Origin: an uncultured Bacteroidales bacterium
GTDB taxonomy: Bacteria; Bacteroidota; Bacteroidia; Bacteroidales; UBA932
NCBI GenBank assembly: GCA_946627685.1
Contig: CAMOVV010000028.1
Span: 1 to 9,281, forward strand
Reading direction: 5' to 3'
DNA length: 9,281 bases
Below the pieces are notes generated by a model that saw nothing but the letters and a program-made list of their open reading frames with translations, was not told the DNA's origin and did no database searches. Shown here one piece after another: positions 6,985-9,281 of this stretch. Both the position numbers and the translations under genes were made by a program. Positions within the stretch are counted from its first letter, which is position 1. Every line of letters begins with the position of its first letter.

Positions 6985-8781
6985 ACCGTCAAAGAAAAAA
7001 TAGCGCTTTTTCCCCATTCCCCCGGAGTCTATCGATACTATGACTCCGAGGGAACGGTGATATATGTGGGCAAGGCGAAGGACCTCCACAAGAGGGTGGC
7101 CCAGTATTTCGTCTCTCCGGAGAGGCTGAACGCCAAGACCCGCATCCTGGTCTCCAAGATTGCGGACGCCCAGTTCAGCGTGGTCGGTTCCGAGGCCGAC
7201 GCCCTGCTTCTTGAAAACAACCTCATCAAGCAGTATAAGCCCCGGTACAATATCCTCCTGAAGGATTCCAAGACCTATCCCTGGATTTGCATCACGGCCG
7301 ACGAGTTTCCTAAAATCTACATTACGAGACGGGTGGTCCGCAACGGGTCTTCGTATTTCGGGCCCTACAGTTCGGCCCTTTACGCCAGGGGGCTGGTGGA
7401 TTTTTTCCGCTCCAGCTACCCCCTCCGCACCTGCAACCTTAAAATGACTTCGGAAGGAATCCTCCGCGGGAAATACCGTCCCTGCCTTGAAATGCACATA
7501 GGCAGGTGCCGGGGCTGCTGCGTGGGGAAGGTGTCAAAACAGGAGTACGGGTCCTGGATTGAAGAAATCAGGCGTCTTCTCAAGGGAGGTCTCGGGGAGG
7601 TGATCCAGGGATACAGGACCCTGATGACGGAAGCCGCTTCGGAGTTGAGGTTCGAGGAGGCGCAGGTTTACAAGGAAAGGATAGAAGCCCTCGAAAAGCA
7701 TTATTCCAAGTCCGTGATTGTGTCGGCGGCGGAGAGGGATGCAGACGTCTTCTCCCTTGTCTTCGACGGCCCCGAGGCTTTCGGCAACTTCCTGAGAGTG
7801 AGGGGCGGGGCAATCATTCAGTCCCTCAACCTCGGGTTCAAGATGAATATAGAGGAGGACAGGTCCGCGGTGCTGAGCGAATTTATCGCGGAAATAGAAT
7901 CGAAATTCGGCGACCTCTCCCGTCTCGTGGTGGTTCCCTTCCTGCCCGACGTGGAAATGGAGGGCGTGGAATTCAGGATTCCGGTCAAGGGGGACAAGCT
8001 GGCCCTTCTCGAGCTCAGCGCGAAAAACGCCAGGGAGTTCCAGTTCAATTCATTGAAACAAAGGGAGAGAACCAATCCGGACGAGTATAAGACAATGGTG
8101 ATGGAGGACCTGAGAAAGGCCCTCGGAATGAAGGTTCTCCCGGAGCACATGGAATGCTTCGACAATTCCAACATCCAGGGAACCAATCCCGTGGCCTCCT
8201 GCGTGGTGTTCCGCGGAGGGGTGCCTTCCAAGAAGGATTACAGGCGTTTCAAAATCAAGACGGTGGTGGGGGCCAACGACTACGCTTCTATGAAGGAGGT
8301 CGTGAACCGCCGCTATTCCCGGATGCTGGCCGAGTCTCCGGAAGACCTGCCCCAGCTCATTGTCATCGACGGCGGCAAAGGCCAGCTTGACTTTGCCTAT
8401 CAGGCCCTTGCGGAACTCGGGCTCACGGACAAGCTTACTGTCGTAGGCCTCGCCAAGAGACTTGAGGAAGTCATCCGCGTCGGAGACCCTTACCCTCTTT
8501 TCATAGACCGAAACTCCCTCGCCCTCAAAGTTCTTCAGCAGATTCGCGACGAGGCCCACCGCTTCGGCATCACTTTCCATCGCAACCTCCGCTCCAAGAG
8601 CCAGATACACTCAGCCCTCAGGGATATAAAAGGAGTCGGGGAGCAGACCGAAAGCCGCCTTTTGCTTCATTACGGCAGCGTCGCCCGCATTGCGGCGGCC
8701 CCCGTTTCCGACCTTTCCGCCTTCGTTGGCCCCGTTCTTGCCGAAAGGATTCACACTGAATTGAATTCAGCCCTTGAATAA
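6982..8781 (+). CDS. uvrC: UvrABC excinuclease subunit C
   Basis: UvrC makes both incisions in nucleotide excision repair after UvrA and UvrB locate the lesion. The 599 residues match the family (E. coli 610). The GIY-YIG nuclease domain for the 3' incision has SPGVYRYY (GVY 15-17), YVG (28-30), Arg38 and the catalytic Glu78 in LLLENN. Four cysteines at 151, 168, 176 and 180 fit the iron-sulfur cluster ligands. The last three keep the E. coli spacing (x7, x3), while the first gap of 16 residues matches Bacteroides UvrC as recalled. The UvrB-interacting UVR segment is at about 200-240 (ELRFEEAQVYKERIEALEKH). The RNase H-like domain for the 5' incision has CFDNSNIQG (Asp394), VIDGGKGQLDF (Asp463) and RDEAHRF (His526). 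Helix-hairpin-helix motifs end the protein (IKGVGEQTESRLLLHYGS and VGPVLAERI). The start is TTG, directly after the preceding stop. Placement behind a sugar-metabolism pair is probably incidental cotranscription. Confidence 0.96.
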   Translation: MTVKEKIALFPHSPGVYRYYDSEGTVIYVGKAKDLHKRVAQYFVSPERLNAKTRILVSKIADAQFSVVGSEADALLLENNLIKQYKPRYNILLKDSKTYPWICITADEFPKIYITRRVVRNGSSYFGPYSSALYARGLVDFFRSSYPLRTCNLKMTSEGILRGKYRPCLEMHIGRCRGCCVGKVSKQEYGSWIEEIRRLLKGGLGEVIQGYRTLMTEAASELRFEEAQVYKERIEALEKHYSKSVIVSAAERDADVFSLVFDGPEAFGNFLRVRGGAIIQSLNLGFKMNIEEDRSAVLSEFIAEIESKFGDLSRLVVVPFLPDVEMEGVEFRIPVKGDKLALLELSAKNAREFQFNSLKQRERTNPDEYKTMVMEDLRKALGMKVLPEHMECFDNSNIQGTNPVASCVVFRGGVPSKKDYRRFKIKTVVGANDYASMKEVVNRRYSRMLAESPEDLPQLIVIDGGKGQLDFAYQALAELGLTDKLTVVGLAKRLEEVIRVGDPYPLFIDRNSLALKVLQQIRDEAHRFGITFHRNLRSKSQIHSALRDIKGVGEQTESRLLLHYGSVARIAAAPVSDLSAFVGPVLAERIHTELNSALE

Positions 8782-8802
8782 TCGGAATTATTGCGATATT
8801 TG
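8774..8802 (+). promoter_or_regulatory. Candidate Bacteroidota-type promoter for pnuC
   Basis: TTG at 8774-8776, in the last uvrC codons, is followed after 18 nt by GATATTTG at 8795-8802, matching TAnnTTTG except for the first T and continuing GCACC as in many Bacteroides promoters. The leader would be about 20-25 nt. No terminator hairpin is seen between uvrC and pnuC, so read-through from uvrC is also possible. No riboswitch-sized leader is present. Confidence 0.45.
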
Positions 8803-8830
8803 CACCCGCTTTTGAAAACTGAGAACAAAA

Positions 8831-9281
8831 ATGGGTCTTTTTACAATACCTTCCGGTCGGGAAGAGAAATTCAATTTCTGGTTCAGCGCCTTCCTTCTCA
8901 CTGGAATGGTGCTTATAGCCGTTTACAGCTTTTTCTATAATATAGGCAAGCCTGAGGCGAGAATCCTCATGCAGGCCATAGCCGGGGGAGCCGCCGTCAT
9001 GGGCGTTACCAACACGGTGCTTTCCGCCAACGGCAGCATCTGGACCTTCCTTTTCGGGCTTCTGGATGTGATTTGCTGCTCGATAGTCTATTTCGACAGC
9101 GGTGTGATGGGCACCTTCGCCCTTCATGTGCTGTACTTCCTTCCGATGCAGTTCGTCGGCTTCTGGCAGTGGAGACGCCGCGGAGCCGGAGACAGGGTGG
9201 AGGACACCGACGGCCATGTCCACGAGGCAAAGGTCAGGGCCCGCCGGCTCACGTCCAGGCAGTGGCTCATGGTAGCGGCGG
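8831..9281 (+). CDS. pnuC: PnuC-family vitamin-precursor transporter (3' end outside window)
   Basis: The frame is open from the ATG at 8831 to the end of the window (150 codons) with no stop. PnuC proteins are small inner-membrane facilitators for nicotinamide riboside or, in related groups, thiamine or other vitamins. Hydrophobic segments at about residues 15-37, 43-65, 69-88 and 92-112 alternate with short loops. The family motif appears as LYFLPMQFVGFWQWRRRGAG (101-120), with PMQ at 105-107 and the nearby tryptophans typical of the PMQ-type PnuC subgroup. A hydrophilic, charged loop (DRVEDTDGHVHEAKVRARR) follows, and a further membrane segment seems to begin at about 144. The ATG is preceded by an A-rich stretch (GAGAACAAAA), common at Bacteroidota starts lacking a Shine-Dalgarno site. 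The substrate cannot be decided without the downstream genes: a thiamine pyrophosphokinase neighbour would favour thiamine, an NAD-salvage gene nicotinamide riboside. Confidence 0.82.
   Translation, partial: MGLFTIPSGREEKFNFWFSAFLLTGMVLIAVYSFFYNIGKPEARILMQAIAGGAAVMGVTNTVLSANGSIWTFLFGLLDVICCSIVYFDSGVMGTFALHVLYFLPMQFVGFWQWRRRGAGDRVEDTDGHVHEAKVRARRLTSRQWLMVAA

Noticed and set aside
7432..7525. Unusual spacing of the first iron-sulfur cysteine in UvrC compared with E. coli
   Set aside because: The 16-residue gap between Cys151 and Cys168 matches Bacteroides UvrC sequences as recalled, so it is a lineage feature rather than an anomaly.
8618..9223. - strand open frame of 201 codons spanning the uvrC-pnuC junction
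   Set aside because: It crosses the end of uvrC and most of pnuC, both well supported on the + strand, and its translation looks like random charged sequence.

Overview
This window looks like the chromosome of a member of the Bacteroidota, most likely order Bacteroidales (inference). The pointers are the L2 C-terminal block typical of Bacteroides-like L2 ([10 protein letters not shown] followed by [11 protein letters not shown]), the spacing of the UvrC iron-sulfur cysteines, two candidate promoters of the Bacteroidota TTG-N18-nAnnTTTG type, and a Tat-exported Gfo/Idh/MocA oxidoreductase next to a DUF1080 protein. The coding sequence is GC-rich with many AGG arginine codons, while the two intergenic promoter regions are AT-rich. 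The genus cannot be named from the sequence alone. All nine genes are on the + strand.

Region 1 (1-3137) is the middle of the S10 ribosomal protein operon in canonical order: rplD (3' end only), rplW, rplB, rpsS, rplV, rpsC, with gaps of 2-22 nt. The usual next genes (rplP, rpmC, rpsQ, rplN) are absent. rpsC is followed within 24 nt by a strong intrinsic terminator, so the cluster is cut at this point. S3 carries an Arg/Gly/Asp-rich C-terminal tail encoded by short tandem repeats.

Region 2 (3138-6981) starts with an AT-rich stretch holding a candidate promoter. Two exported proteins follow: a Tat-signal Gfo/Idh/MocA oxidoreductase, and 12 nt later a Sec-signal protein with a long helical HEAT-like region and a C-terminal DUF1080 (3-keto-disaccharide hydrolase) domain. 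Together they suggest a periplasmic 3-keto-glycoside route, in which C3 of a sugar is oxidised and the activated glycosidic bond is then cleaved.

Region 3 (6982-8781) is a complete uvrC. Its only plausible start is a TTG immediately after, and in the same frame as, the TAA stop of the DUF1080 gene, so its translation is probably coupled to that gene.

Region 4 (8782-9281) has a short spacer with a second candidate promoter and the first 150 codons of a PnuC-family vitamin-precursor transporter that runs off the end. No tRNA, rRNA, CRISPR array, insertion sequence or other mobile element was seen. Most of the window is housekeeping. The points most worth a second look are the broken S10 operon, the DUF1080 gene pair and the TAA/TTG junction at uvrC.
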